From Bacteroidales bacterium (GTDB taxonomy: Bacteria > Bacteroidota > Bacteroidia > Bacteroidales > UBA3824), in the NCBI GenBank assembly GCA_024413595.1, contig JAKSUC010000027.1, positions 1-42,368 on the forward strand: 42,368 nucleotides of DNA, written 5' to 3'. The notes beneath the pieces were generated by a model. The model was not told where the DNA came from and searched no databases. It saw only the letters and a program-made list of their open reading frames with translations. Made by a program: the position numbers and the translations under genes. Positions 15,646 to 25,481 of this stretch are shown here, in pieces; positions within the stretch are counted from its first letter, which is position 1; every line of letters starts with the position of its first letter.

Positions 15646-16692
15646 ATGAAAAAAATATTATTCTCAGTATTTATATTAATACTATTAAATTCTTGTTCAG
15701 AAAATAAAAACAATCCTAATTCTAATAACACTAACAACACTGTATCAACAGATAATACAACATCAATAAATTCAAATGAAATTATTGACGAAAACATTAT
15801 AAAAGAAATATACAACAAAATTTCAAAAGAAGATTGGAAAGGAAATCCTATAATAAAAAAGATTGACACTCTCACCTACGAACGAGAAATTGAAACCGAT
15901 ACATACTCTGAATGTGACGGTGCTAATATTACATATACAGAAAAACTCAAATTATTTCCATACAAAACAGGTGGATATTTAGTGTTTATGTGTATCGATG
16001 GTGTTTGTATTTCTCATACTTATGATTACAAAAATGGACAATTATCTCCTTCTTCTATAAAACTACCTCAAAAAAAACTAAAAGATTTTATTCATGACTA
16101 CTTATTTTTCTTAGGTGCTGATAACAAAATTGACGAAAATAATACAAATTATAATAAACTTATATTTGACAACATTCTTTATTATTCTCAAGGTGACAAT
16201 AGTGGTTATGAATATGAATTTGATTATGGTTTTCACAGACTAAGATTTATATGGAATGGTGAAAATTTTGATGAAATTGAACCTGAATTTTTCCCAACTA
16301 ACTATATAAGCTACAATGGTCTTAGCAGTCATTGGACTATAAAAGGTATTAATTTAGGTGAACCGCATCCCTCATATATCAAAAACTACACTATTAAACA
16401 AGAAGGCAATCAATTTGAATATAGCAACAATTTAGGTAAACGTTTTTCTGTTGTTGAAGATAGCAACGGTAACATTGAAAAAATAACAATATACACTTCT
16501 GATATAGCATCTGATATTAACTCTGACGAATATAATCTTGTTTGCAACTACGACAATTCTTTAGAAGAAACTGAAAAAGAAGGTAGAAAGGTTTTTATCA
16601 ATAAAGATGACCAAACAGAAAACTACATTGAATATGTTTTTGATAAAGAAGGAAACTATGTTGAATATATAAATATTGTAGCAAGTAAATAG
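15646..16692 (+). CDS. lipoprotein of unknown function
   Basis: A 348-residue protein with a lipoprotein signal peptide: MKKILFSVFILILLNSCSEN, lipobox LNSC with Cys17. A low-complexity Asn/Thr/Ser linker follows (about residues 20-48), then a mixed region rich in acidic and aromatic residues (several YEYEF- and EYVFDKEGNY-like segments). I do not recognise a family. It is the last gene of the four-gene operon (14-bp gap) and should sit on the periplasmic face or in the outer membrane. Ser-Glu-Asn after the Cys gives no clear surface-export signal of the SDDDD type. Its C terminus encodes VASK through GTAGCAAGTAA, an 11-mer that also occurs in the hairpin at 2789. Confidence 0.8.
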   Translation: MKKILFSVFILILLNSCSENKNNPNSNNTNNTVSTDNTTSINSNEIIDENIIKEIYNKISKEDWKGNPIIKKIDTLTYEREIETDTYSECDGANITYTEKLKLFPYKTGGYLVFMCIDGVCISHTYDYKNGQLSPSSIKLPQKKLKDFIHDYLFFLGADNKIDENNTNYNKLIFDNILYYSQGDNSGYEYEFDYGFHRLRFIWNGENFDEIEPEFFPTNYISYNGLSSHWTIKGINLGEPHPSYIKNYTIKQEGNQFEYSNNLGKRFSVVEDSNGNIEKITIYTSDIASDINSDEYNLVCNYDNSLEETEKEGRKVFINKDDQTENYIEYVFDKEGNYVEYINIVASK

Positions 16693-16709
16693 TATATTTT
16701 AAAAAAAAA

Positions 16710-16739
16710 GCGAGTATTTATCAAATCAATAATACTCGC
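16710..16739. terminator. bidirectional terminator between convergent operons
   Basis: GCGAGTATT (16710-16718) pairs with AATACTCGC (16731-16739) around a 12-nt loop. A run of A residues precedes it (16701-16709) and a run of T residues follows it (16741-16747), so it can end the lipoprotein operon on the plus strand and the TPM operon on the minus strand. Confidence 0.8.
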
Positions 16740-16770
16740 ATTTTTTTATTACAAGTTATTTTTTTACAAC

Positions 16771-17670
16771 TTAAAAACTTCCGCCGCCACCGCCAAACGA
16801 ACCACCACTACTTCCTGAACTTCGTCCACCACTTCCACTTGATGACGGTGGATTATAAGTTTTTGTAGTAAATGTTCTTACAAATGAATCTCGTTTTACA
16901 GTTAATTTAAACGAATTTGGAACAATATAATTTTGCGCTGAGGTTGCTTGATAAATGTTTTTATATTTGCTCTTTTCTACCAATAATAATATTAAAGCTA
17001 ATATTAAAGAAAATAAAATACATTTCCACACAGGGAAAGTGATTTCATAAATATAATCGTTTTCATATTCATCAATAAGATATGACATTGCTGCATAATA
17101 ATTACCTATTCTCAAATCAGGAGTCATAGTCTGAATATATTTATCAACATTAGACATTGCAACACCAAATTTTTCATTTGGTTTACCTCTATCGTAAACA
17201 TAAAATTTGCGATATTGCAAATCAATTATAAAAATAACACCATCATAACCATTAATATTTTTTTCGCCACGTCCAAAATCATTGTATTCATAAAAATCAA
17301 AAGCAAAATTTTGAGAAGGATTATTACCATAACCTGATTGTTTCCAATTTTCGTTTATAGTAAGAATCACCATGTCAATATTATTTCTATTTATAAAAGC
17401 ATCAACTTTGTGTTTAATTTTAGAATATTCTTCATTTGATAATAAACCAGCAACGTCGTATACTTTAATAGTAGTGTCAACATATGGAGTGGATAAAGCA
17501 CAATCAATTTTATCTTGAGTTAAATTATCAAGTATAAATTGTTTATGAACATAAAGATTTCGTTCAGAACGTTTGGCAATTACAAAATCAGACCAATCGT
17601 CTTTATTATCCATAGCAAATGTAATATTTGCAAACAATAAAAATAAAATAAAAATATATAGCTTTTTCAT
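16771..17670 (-). CDS. TPM-domain membrane protein
   Basis: A 299-residue protein from the ATG at 17670 (MKKLYIFILFLLF, signal peptide). The GTG at 17679 would only add three residues. After the signal peptide comes a short linker and a TPM (TPM_phosphatase) domain, about residues 75-200, with VYDVAGLLSNEEY, GYDGVIFIID, KFYVYDRGK and a helical end. One membrane helix lies at about 218-236 (FPVWKCILFSLILALILLL), followed by a cytosolic tail ending in a Gly/Ser-rich run (SSGGSFGGGGGSF), which is typical of this family. TPM proteins have been linked to photosystem II repair in plants and to membrane stress in bacteria; no precise role can be assigned. It follows the zinc-ribbon gene by 18 bp (9 bp if the GTG start is used), so they form an operon. 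Confidence 0.88.
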   Translation of the reverse strand: MKKLYIFILFLLFANITFAMDNKDDWSDFVIAKRSERNLYVHKQFILDNLTQDKIDCALSTPYVDTTIKVYDVAGLLSNEEYSKIKHKVDAFINRNNIDMVILTINENWKQSGYGNNPSQNFAFDFYEYNDFGRGEKNINGYDGVIFIIDLQYRKFYVYDRGKPNEKFGVAMSNVDKYIQTMTPDLRIGNYYAAMSYLIDEYENDYIYEITFPVWKCILFSLILALILLLVEKSKYKNIYQATSAQNYIVPNSFKLTVKRDSFVRTFTTKTYNPPSSSGSGGRSSGSSGGSFGGGGGSF

Positions 17671-17688
17671 AATAAACACTTTTATAAA

Positions 17689-18738
17689 TTACATAAAAAA
17701 GAACCAAGCAATGGCACTAAAAATTCCCATAGCGATTAATGCTCTAAAAAGGAAAAATCTAAAAGCTTTCCCCTTATCAATAGGAATATTACCAACCATA
17801 CGCCCAGTTTGACCATTCATTGCAAATGTATAAGGTTTACCTTCAATAATAGTATTCAACATCCAAACAGGAAACATTGCATATTTTATATCAGTAAAAT
17901 TGTTTTCTTTGTTTTCTTGACGATTAATCAACGTACCAACAATAGTAGAATCTAAAGATTGAATTATAGAATTTTTCATACGTAACGAAGCACGCTCTTT
18001 ATCCTCATCAGGACCAACATCATATTTTTCAGCTAAAAAACCAGATAAAAAAGAATAATTAAAAGGAATCATTTCTTTAAAATCGAAAGGTTCAATAGAA
18101 TCCATAGTATCATCATCAAATTTTTTGCTACCATCAGCAGGCACTTTTTCAAATTGAATAGAACCTGCACGATCGATATGATAAATATCAGTTTTAGTGT
18201 AAGTATAATTACCTTGACGCCATGTTGTTATATCATGACGTTCGCCAGACACACGCCCAAAAGCATTTCCATCATAAAGCCAAAATGGAATATATACACC
18301 AGTAATTTTATCAATATTTTCAGGTTTTCCAAATTCATTAGGAGCTAAAACCTTACCTTTTCTATAATCGTTGTAGGCTTGAATTGCTTCTTTTTTAGTT
18401 TTTTTGAAAGGAATAATATAATCAGGCTTAAATTTACCTTCAAGACGATTTTTCATAATTCCTACATTACCACAATATACACAAAAAGTAGCTGCTGTAT
18501 TTTCGTCTGTAACCATTTCAGCACCACAACTTTTACATTTATAAACAGTAAGTTCAGGTTGATCGATATCAGCTTGTGTAGGATTTGATTGAGAATATTG
18601 TTCTGACTTTTGTGTAATACTAGCAATTTCAGTTTGACTAAAAGCAGAACCACAAAATTCGCAACTCCAATTTTGGTTTTCGGCATTAAACTTTAAATCA
18701 GAATTACAATTTGGACATTTTATCGTAGTTACTTCCAT
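17689..18738 (-). CDS. zinc-ribbon membrane-anchored protein, partner of the TPM protein
   Basis: A 349-residue protein with two N-terminal zinc ribbons: CPNCNSDL...CEFCGSAF (about residues 9-33) and CKSCGAEM...CVYCGNVG (about 67-93). A conserved middle region follows (YIIPFKKTKKEAIQAYNDYRKGK, then GVYIPFWLYDG and FPVWMLNTIIEGK). The C terminus is one or two membrane helices (about 325-348, FFLFRALIAMGIFSAIAWFFF). This architecture is common next to TPM or LemA genes and is often labelled TFIIB-type zinc-ribbon protein. It is not a transcription factor by layout; the ribbons probably sit in the cytosol beside the membrane. The role is unknown. It is the first gene of the two-gene operon. Confidence 0.82.
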   Translation of the reverse strand: MEVTTIKCPNCNSDLKFNAENQNWSCEFCGSAFSQTEIASITQKSEQYSQSNPTQADIDQPELTVYKCKSCGAEMVTDENTAATFCVYCGNVGIMKNRLEGKFKPDYIIPFKKTKKEAIQAYNDYRKGKVLAPNEFGKPENIDKITGVYIPFWLYDGNAFGRVSGERHDITTWRQGNYTYTKTDIYHIDRAGSIQFEKVPADGSKKFDDDTMDSIEPFDFKEMIPFNYSFLSGFLAEKYDVGPDEDKERASLRMKNSIIQSLDSTIVGTLINRQENKENNFTDIKYAMFPVWMLNTIIEGKPYTFAMNGQTGRMVGNIPIDKGKAFRFFLFRALIAMGIFSAIAWFFFM

Positions 18739-18945
18739 TGTTAAGGATTTTAAATCTTTCGGTATGCAATATAAGGAATTATTTTGAAATAAGAAATCTC
18801 ATTATTAAAAATTTGGAAGTATATTTTGTTCTAAATTTATATATTAAAATTCTTAAAAATATTTTACTCTCTATTATATTTCATTAATAAAATTGCCATA
18901 AGTTTTACAAAATAATAAAAAGATATTTTAAATAAACATAAAAAA

Positions 18946-18970
18946 AGCGGACAGTATGTTACTGTCCGCT
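18946..18970 (-). terminator. terminator of the glycogen synthase/phosphorylase gene
   Basis: An 11-bp stem AGCGGACAGTA / TACTGTCCGCT with loop TGT lies 19 bp beyond the stop codon, followed on the minus strand by a T-run (complement of the A-run ending at 18945). It is a strong intrinsic terminator. Confidence 0.88.
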
Positions 18971-18989
18971 ATATAATATAGTTAAAAAA

Positions 18990-21900
18990 CTACAACCATT
19001 TTACTAAAGCGAAATCACAACGGTGAGAAAGATTAGCATTTTTAGGGAACATACGGAACCCATAGTTGAAATTACCAGGTTTAAAAGGTATCATTTCAAT
19101 ACTATAGTGAGTAAAACGTCCTACATGTTTTTCCATTTTTAAAGGAGAAGCAGATAAAATCTTTGTATTACCATCGTTAGCAACTTCGGTAATAACCATT
19201 TCAATTTCAACTTCATCAGGAGTTAAAACACCTAAATCTAAAACAACTTCACCAAAATATTCTTCACCCATATACAAAGGATCACGAACAATTTCAAAGA
19301 AATTAATCTTTTCAACGTTAATTTTGTCCCAATTAGCCATTACTTTATGTTTCCAAGCAGCAAGTTCACGAGCAACAGCAAAATCGTTTTCTGTTACCTT
19401 TTTACCTGTTTTAGCAAGTTTATTATAATAGCGTTCATAATAATCATCTAATTGGCGTTTCATTGTAAAGTTTGGAGCAATGTGACCAATAGAATTTTTG
19501 ATTACACTTACCCATTGTTCAGGAACACCTTTCTTATTACGAGTATAGAATTTAGGACAAATATCTTCAGTAATAATATTATAAATAGTAGAAGCGTCTA
19601 ATTCATTTTGGAAGTTTTGTTCTTGATAGCTACGTTCTTGAGGCAAACACCATCCCCCATCAGGACGATAACCTTCTACCCACCAACCATCAAGCACAGA
19701 GAAGTGAATAGCACCGTTCATAACGGCTTTCATTCCCGATGTTCCAGAAGCTTCTAGAGGACGTGTTGGTGTATTCAACCAAATATCAACACCAGAAACC
19801 AAACGTTTTGCCAAAGAAATATCATAATCTTCCAAGAATAAAATCTTTCCAACAAATTCTGGACGTTTAGCAAATTCAGTAATTTGTTTAATAATACCTT
19901 GACCACCACCATCAGCAGGGTGAGCTTTTCCAGCAAAAATAAATTGAACAGGACGATCAGCATTATTAACAATCTTAGAAAGCATTTCTAAATTTGTAAA
20001 CAACAAATTACCACGTTTATATGTTGCAAAACGACGAGCAAAACCAATTGTTAATGCGTTTTCGTTAAGATTTTCTTTAATTTTAACAAGTTGATAAGGA
20101 TTTTCACGACGACGAATCCAGTCTGAATCTAAACGTTGTTTAATGTAATCGATTAAATCTTTACGTTTTTTCTGACGCATTTTCCAAATCTTTTCATCGT
20201 CCACCTTTTGAATAGCATTCCAAATAGACTCGTTACTTTGATCATTTAAGAATTTTTTATCAAAAGTTTCTTCATAGAATTTTTGCCAATCTTTATCAGC
20301 CCATGTTGGATAGTGAACACCATTAGTAACATATCCAATATTAAGTTCTTGAGGATAATAACCGTCCCACATGTAGTTAAACATGTTTTTGGTAACTTCA
20401 CCATGAAGCATTGACACTCCATTAACTTCTTGAGAAAGTTTACAAGCTAAATAACTGAAATTAAATTCTTGACCACGGTCATCAACATTTGGTTTACCTA
20501 GAGCAAGAAAATCTTTCCACGACATATTTAATCTTTCAGGATAATGACCCATATAAGTAAGAATCATATCTTCAGGGAAAGCATCGTGACCAGCAGGAAC
20601 AGGAGTATGAGTTGTATATAAAGTAGAAGCACGAACAATTTCTAAAGCTTCTGTATAAGTAAAGTTACGTTCAGTAATTAAATTATTAAGACGTTCAATA
20701 CCCATCAAAGCAGCATGACCTTCGTTCATGTGGTAAACTTGTTTTGTGATACCAAGTTTTCTTAAAGCACGAATACCCCCAACACCAAGAAGCATTTCTT
20801 GTTTTAAACGATTTTCACGGTCACCACCATAAAGATGATGAGTAACCCAACGGTCTTGATCCCAGTTACCTTCAAAATCAGTATCTAATAAATACAAATC
20901 TATACGACCAACGGCAGCTTTCCAAACTTTTGCTCTAAGTTTACGACCAGGAAATGCAACAATAACTTCCATTTGTTCACCATCACCTTCTTTAACAGGA
21001 GTGATAGGCAACAATCTAAAGTCTTGAGGAACATCTTCTGCAATTTGATCACCGTAAATAGAAAGTCTTTGACGGAAATAACCATAACGATAAAGCAAAC
21101 CGACAGCACACATATCCACATTGCAATCAGAAGCTTCTTTCAAATAGTCACCAGCTAAAATACCAAGACCACCAGAGAATATTTTTAAAGAATCGTTAAT
21201 ACCATATTCCATACAAAAATATGCAACACTAGGACCTTTAGCATTTTTCTTTTCGTCCATATAAGCACGGAATTTAGCATAAACAGCTTCGTATTTTGCA
21301 ATAAAATCAGAATCGTTTTCTAACACTGTTAGTCTATTGAAATCAACTAAACGCAACAAAGAAATAGGGTTGCGTCCACTCTTTTCCCAAAGACCGTCTT
21401 CGCCAATAGTTTGCCATAATTCTTCTGCGTCATAATTCCAACACCACCAAAGGTTGTATGACATTTCTTCCAAGCCTTTAAATTTGCCAGAGAGATTTGG
21501 CTGAACTTGGATATTTCTCCAAATAGGTTTATTCACTTTTATTTCTTTTATGTTATAAGGTTCTTTTGAATATTTTGAAAAATCTGCACTATCAACACGA
21601 GGTTTTGAACGTTCCATAGCGGTTGAATAGGCTTTTAAATAATATTTTGTAAGGTTCTTCCACAAAAATTGTTGACTTAATTGATATGCAGCATTACGAT
21701 TATTTTCGACTTGTTCTTTATTTGCAGAAACATAATAAACAACTGCGTCAGCAAGTTTTTGACATACTTCATGATAATTTTCGTCAGTACGTTTTAAAAC
21801 AAAAACAGGTTTTTCGTTGCTTGGCAACAAACCTTCGGTATATTTTCCAAAACCAGCTAAATCAGTTGTTATGGTTGGTACTGAGAATGCAATACTTTCT

Positions 21901-23243
21901 AATGGAGTATATCCCCATGGCTCATAATATGAAGGGAATGCAGTTACATCCATTCCAATTAACAAATCATAATAAGGTAGATTAAAAATACCATCATCAC
22001 CTTTTAAATATGATGGCACAAAAATCAATTTAATCTTGCTATCAGCACTATTATCAATACCTAAATTTCTTGCTCTATTTATTATAGCATCATATTCAAC
22101 ATGGTGAAGCCCATGAGTTAAATATTTGTTATAATCATCATTATGAATAGGTTCAGAACCACCATTAATAGCATTTTTTAAATCTTCACGAGCTCCATAG
22201 TTGTTGGCAGGAACCATAATAAAGGCTAATAAATCATTTTCTAGTTTATTAGAATCTTTAATAATTTTTAAAGCGTCAAGAAAAACATCAATACCTTTAT
22301 TTCTATATTCATAACGACCACTAGTACCTAAAATCTTTGTAGAATCTTTAAATTCTTTACCAAACATTTTAGAAGCAACATTAAGCATAACCTTACGAGC
22401 CAACTTACGTTTTTTGTCGAAAACAGTACCTTTAGGAACAAAATCGTCTTCAAAACCATTTGGTGTAACAATATCAATTTTACGTTCTGTAAATTGAAGA
22501 CATTCTTGCGCTGTGATTTCGCTAACAGTTGTATAACTATCTGCTGTTAATGCAGAAAGTTTTTCACAACTTTGTTTAGCCACCATTCCTAATTCACGGG
22601 CTTTATCATCACCATTATAATTTTTTAAAGGACCATATAATGGTTGACCATTTCCAGCAATGCTACGACCAATTGATGTTGCATGAGTAGTAAAGACCGA
22701 AGCAATTTCAGGTGCATATTTTTCGATATAAAGAATTCCTGCACCAGTCATCCATTCATGAAAATGAGCTATTACTCTATCTTCTGGTTTTAGATTATAA
22801 GAACAAAAACTTTCGATAACTTGACCAGCGGTATAACCAAAAATAACAGGTTCAATATATCCCCAATCACCAGAAATTGAATCTAATTTATAAGTTTCCC
22901 ATAATTCGGCAAATATTTTATCTTTTTTGGGAACATTTGATGAAAAGTCAACTAAAATTACAATAGGTTCTCCAATAATATTCCAACGTCCAATCCTAAC
23001 GCGAATTTCTTTACGTTCCATAACGCGTTTCCAATCAGAAAATAATGTTTTATCTTCTCTAAATTCAGGATTTTCTTCTGTATTACGCCAAATATCGGGA
23101 CCTATCATTATTAGTTTGTCGCCGAATTTTTCTTTCAATGTCTGCGCTTTTGTAGATACTACTGTATGAATTCCACCTACTTTGTTGCAGACTTCCCAAC
23201 TTGTTTCAAATATATAGTCAGGAATTAGTTCTGTTGATGCCAT
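18990..23243 (-). CDS. glycogen synthase (GT3) fused to alpha-glucan phosphorylase (GT35)
   Basis: A 1417-residue fusion. Residues 1 to about 560 resemble the eukaryotic-type glycogen synthase family GT3: FETSWEVCNKVGGIHTVVSTKA at the N terminus, HFHEWMTGAGILY, FTTHATSIGRSIAG and the C-terminal nucleotide-binding region FPSYYEPWGYTPLESIA. GT3 enzymes use UDP-glucose. Residues about 590-1417 are an alpha-glucan phosphorylase: VAYFCMEYGINDSLKIFSGG, HMNEGHAALMG, RFATYKRGNL and the PLP-lysine segment EASGTSGMKAVMNG (Lys at about 1170). One chain can thus both build and phosphorolyse glycogen. No glgB, glgC or debranching gene is in the window. The gene is monocistronic, with a strong terminator and an upstream gap of 288 bp. 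Confidence 0.93.
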   Translation of the reverse strand: MASTELIPDYIFETSWEVCNKVGGIHTVVSTKAQTLKEKFGDKLIMIGPDIWRNTEENPEFREDKTLFSDWKRVMERKEIRVRIGRWNIIGEPIVILVDFSSNVPKKDKIFAELWETYKLDSISGDWGYIEPVIFGYTAGQVIESFCSYNLKPEDRVIAHFHEWMTGAGILYIEKYAPEIASVFTTHATSIGRSIAGNGQPLYGPLKNYNGDDKARELGMVAKQSCEKLSALTADSYTTVSEITAQECLQFTERKIDIVTPNGFEDDFVPKGTVFDKKRKLARKVMLNVASKMFGKEFKDSTKILGTSGRYEYRNKGIDVFLDALKIIKDSNKLENDLLAFIMVPANNYGAREDLKNAINGGSEPIHNDDYNKYLTHGLHHVEYDAIINRARNLGIDNSADSKIKLIFVPSYLKGDDGIFNLPYYDLLIGMDVTAFPSYYEPWGYTPLESIAFSVPTITTDLAGFGKYTEGLLPSNEKPVFVLKRTDENYHEVCQKLADAVVYYVSANKEQVENNRNAAYQLSQQFLWKNLTKYYLKAYSTAMERSKPRVDSADFSKYSKEPYNIKEIKVNKPIWRNIQVQPNLSGKFKGLEEMSYNLWWCWNYDAEELWQTIGEDGLWEKSGRNPISLLRLVDFNRLTVLENDSDFIAKYEAVYAKFRAYMDEKKNAKGPSVAYFCMEYGINDSLKIFSGGLGILAGDYLKEASDCNVDMCAVGLLYRYGYFRQRLSIYGDQIAEDVPQDFRLLPITPVKEGDGEQMEVIVAFPGRKLRAKVWKAAVGRIDLYLLDTDFEGNWDQDRWVTHHLYGGDRENRLKQEMLLGVGGIRALRKLGITKQVYHMNEGHAALMGIERLNNLITERNFTYTEALEIVRASTLYTTHTPVPAGHDAFPEDMILTYMGHYPERLNMSWKDFLALGKPNVDDRGQEFNFSYLACKLSQEVNGVSMLHGEVTKNMFNYMWDGYYPQELNIGYVTNGVHYPTWADKDWQKFYEETFDKKFLNDQSNESIWNAIQKVDDEKIWKMRQKKRKDLIDYIKQRLDSDWIRRRENPYQLVKIKENLNENALTIGFARRFATYKRGNLLFTNLEMLSKIVNNADRPVQFIFAGKAHPADGGGQGIIKQITEFAKRPEFVGKILFLEDYDISLAKRLVSGVDIWLNTPTRPLEASGTSGMKAVMNGAIHFSVLDGWWVEGYRPDGGWCLPQERSYQEQNFQNELDASTIYNIITEDICPKFYTRNKKGVPEQWVSVIKNSIGHIAPNFTMKRQLDDYYERYYNKLAKTGKKVTENDFAVARELAAWKHKVMANWDKINVEKINFFEIVRDPLYMGEEYFGEVVLDLGVLTPDEVEIEMVITEVANDGNTKILSASPLKMEKHVGRFTHYSIEMIPFKPGNFNYGFRMFPKNANLSHRCDFALVKWL

Positions 23244-23531
23244 AGTTGTGTTTTTGGATCGTTAAAAAAATGTTTTTAAATACCTTTTTAATAGGACTAT
23301 TACGTAAATGTTTAGGCAATGTTCCGCTCTAAATTTTCAGAGTTGAAAATTAAGGAATTTTTTTGGATTAACGTATCTGTTTTGAATTATTTTTTTGAAA
23401 AAAATATACTCTAATATATTTCAAACAATTAATATCTATTTTATATAAATTAGTATAAATTGGCGTTTTTTTTGCTAATTTTTATTTATTAAATAATAAC
23501 CTTAGTAATAATCAAAAAAAAAATACACATC
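23244..23531. other. divergent intergenic region, nothing clear
   Basis: These 288 bp separate the divergent glycogen and chemoreceptor genes. The sequence is extremely A/T-rich. No good Bacteroidota promoter pair, hairpin or repeat could be picked out by eye, although both genes must be transcribed from here. Confidence 0.4.
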
Positions 23532-25373
23532 ATGACTTTGTTTAACAACTTATCTTTAAAATACAAATTTATTACATTATTTGTATTAATAACAATTCCT
23601 CTTATTATTATATGTTTAGCTTTATTCTTTAAGATAGCTATTATTAATGAAGAAACGCAAAAACTATCAGACAAATACATTAAAATGTATGATTTATCAT
23701 CAGAAGTAGATGTTGACGTTAAAGAAGCTTTTAATTGTTTTTTTAATGCCGTTAAAACTTCAGACGAAAAACAAAGTTTAGATGCGTTAAATGGTACAAT
23801 AAAAGCAGATAGTTGTATGCAATTGATTTCAGATTTAATGAAAGGTGAAACTTTTAACGAAGAGTTAAACAAAACATTTGAAATCACTTGGAAATACGTG
23901 AAAGGCGGCAAACAATTGGCCATTAATTCTAGAGAAACACGTAAAACTAGATTAGTTTTTATTGAAACTTTTGGCAAACAAAAAAAAGATTTTGAAAATA
24001 GTATTTCTTATCTTCGAAATCAAATTTATCAAAATATCATTAATAGCAACCAAACCTCTAAAAATTTAGCAATTGCACTTTCTAAATTAGAACAAATTAA
24101 TAAAAATGCTAATCAAGAAATTACAACACAATCTTTAACTTCTATCATAAAAAACAACGAAATCGAGAAAATTAAATCTAATTTAAATGATTTAAACAAA
24201 TATCTTGTTAATACAAACTATTATCAAGACTATTTAGAAGCCAAACAACTTTTTGCTAAATATGAAAATAGTTCTGTTGATTTTAAAAATAGTTTTGAAC
24301 AAGCTAACACAAAAATTGCAGAAGCCACTGGTTTAAAAGACGAAGTTGCAAATTATACTAATAGTTTAAAACAAGAAATAAACAAATTAGTTCTTAATTC
24401 AACTAAATATATTGATAAAGCTATTTTATATTCTAGAACTAAATTATTATTAGGTGTTATTATCGTATTAATTTTAATAATTTTTGTATCATTATATATT
24501 ATAAGAAGTATTATCAATCCGCTACACAACACACTACAAAAAGCTATCAACTTATCATTAGGAGATTTAACACAAAATATAGAACAATCAAATCAAAGTG
24601 ACGTTGTGGCACAACTTCAAAATTCTATGTATTCACTCAATACAAATCTAAAACAAATACTTCAATCAATAAATCAAACCACAAACGAAATTAATGCCAC
24701 AGGAACAGATATAAATGCTTCAGCAAAAAACATGTCTGAAAGTGCAAACGATCAGGCATCATCAGCCGAACAAGTATCATCATCGATAGAAGAAATGAGT
24801 TCTAGTATTCAACAAAATAGTGAAAATGCTCGTGAAACTGAAAAAATTGCAGCCAAAACTTTTGATACAATTAAAACATGTGCAATAGAAGTAGGCAAAG
24901 CTGTTGAAGCAATGCAAGAAATTGTAAATAAAATTTCTGTTATAGATGATATAGCATTTCAAACTAATATATTAGCATTAAATGCAGCAGTAGAAGCAGC
25001 ACGAGCTGGCGAACATGGTAAAGGTTTTGCTGTAGTTGCTGCTGAAATTAGAAAACTTGCTGAACATAGTGCTAATGCAGCAAAAGAAATTGATACTGTT
25101 TCGCAACAATCAATGAATATTGCTCAAACTACTAAAGATATATTCTTAGGAGTGTTACCAGAAATTGAACGTACCACCACTTTAGTACGCGAAATCACAT
25201 CTGCTTGTCAAGAACAAGCTTCTGGTAGCAATCTTATTAATAATGCTGTTCAAAACTTTAACAATACAACTCAAAAATTTGCTTCTATTTCAGAAGAAAT
25301 GGCTTCTAATAGTCAAAATCTTTCTATAAAAGCAAATAATCTTGTTGATATGATTAAATATTTTAAGATTTAA
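23532..25373 (+). CDS. methyl-accepting chemotaxis protein
   Basis: A 613-residue transmembrane chemoreceptor. TM1 is at about residues 14-34, and a helical periplasmic sensor of about 270 residues follows (four-helix-bundle-like, no recognised ligand domain). TM2 is at about 304-327 ([20 protein letters not shown]), then HAMP (about 328-380) and the signalling domain (about 390-613). The hairpin tip [38 protein letters not shown] is near 475-510. The tip sequence is what CheA and CheW bind in other bacteria. No CheA, CheW, CheY or motility gene is nearby. The C terminus lacks a CheR-binding pentapeptide (it ends IKYFKI). It may feed a pathway elsewhere in the genome, such as chemotaxis, gliding or type IV pili. 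Confidence 0.93.
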   Translation: MTLFNNLSLKYKFITLFVLITIPLIIICLALFFKIAIINEETQKLSDKYIKMYDLSSEVDVDVKEAFNCFFNAVKTSDEKQSLDALNGTIKADSCMQLISDLMKGETFNEELNKTFEITWKYVKGGKQLAINSRETRKTRLVFIETFGKQKKDFENSISYLRNQIYQNIINSNQTSKNLAIALSKLEQINKNANQEITTQSLTSIIKNNEIEKIKSNLNDLNKYLVNTNYYQDYLEAKQLFAKYENSSVDFKNSFEQANTKIAEATGLKDEVANYTNSLKQEINKLVLNSTKYIDKAILYSRTKLLLGVIIVLILIIFVSLYIIRSIINPLHNTLQKAINLSLGDLTQNIEQSNQSDVVAQLQNSMYSLNTNLKQILQSINQTTNEINATGTDINASAKNMSESANDQASSAEQVSSSIEEMSSSIQQNSENARETEKIAAKTFDTIKTCAIEVGKAVEAMQEIVNKISVIDDIAFQTNILALNAAVEAARAGEHGKGFAVVAAEIRKLAEHSANAAKEIDTVSQQSMNIAQTTKDIFLGVLPEIERTTTLVREITSACQEQASGSNLINNAVQNFNNTTQKFASISEEMASNSQNLSIKANNLVDMIKYFKI

Positions 25374-25391
25374 TATCTCCTCTCCACAAAA

Positions 25392-25437
25392 AAATACAAA
25401 AAGTATCTACAAATTAATGTAGATACTTTTTGTATTT
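25392..25437. terminator. 20-bp perfect hairpin, bidirectional terminator
   Basis: Left arm 25392-25411 and right arm 25418-25437 pair perfectly over 20 bp with loop AATTAA. The arms carry A5/T5 tracts inside the stem, so on either strand the transcript ends within U-rich RNA. It separates the convergent chemoreceptor and small secreted protein genes. Confidence 0.8.
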
Positions 25438-25481
25438 AAATTGTATCTCAAAAATTAACTTATTCAAGTATTACTAACCAA

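Noticed and set aside
23489..23977. Minus-strand frame of 162 codons opposite the chemoreceptor
   Set aside because: It is antisense to the well-supported chemoreceptor and its composition is that of a shadow frame.
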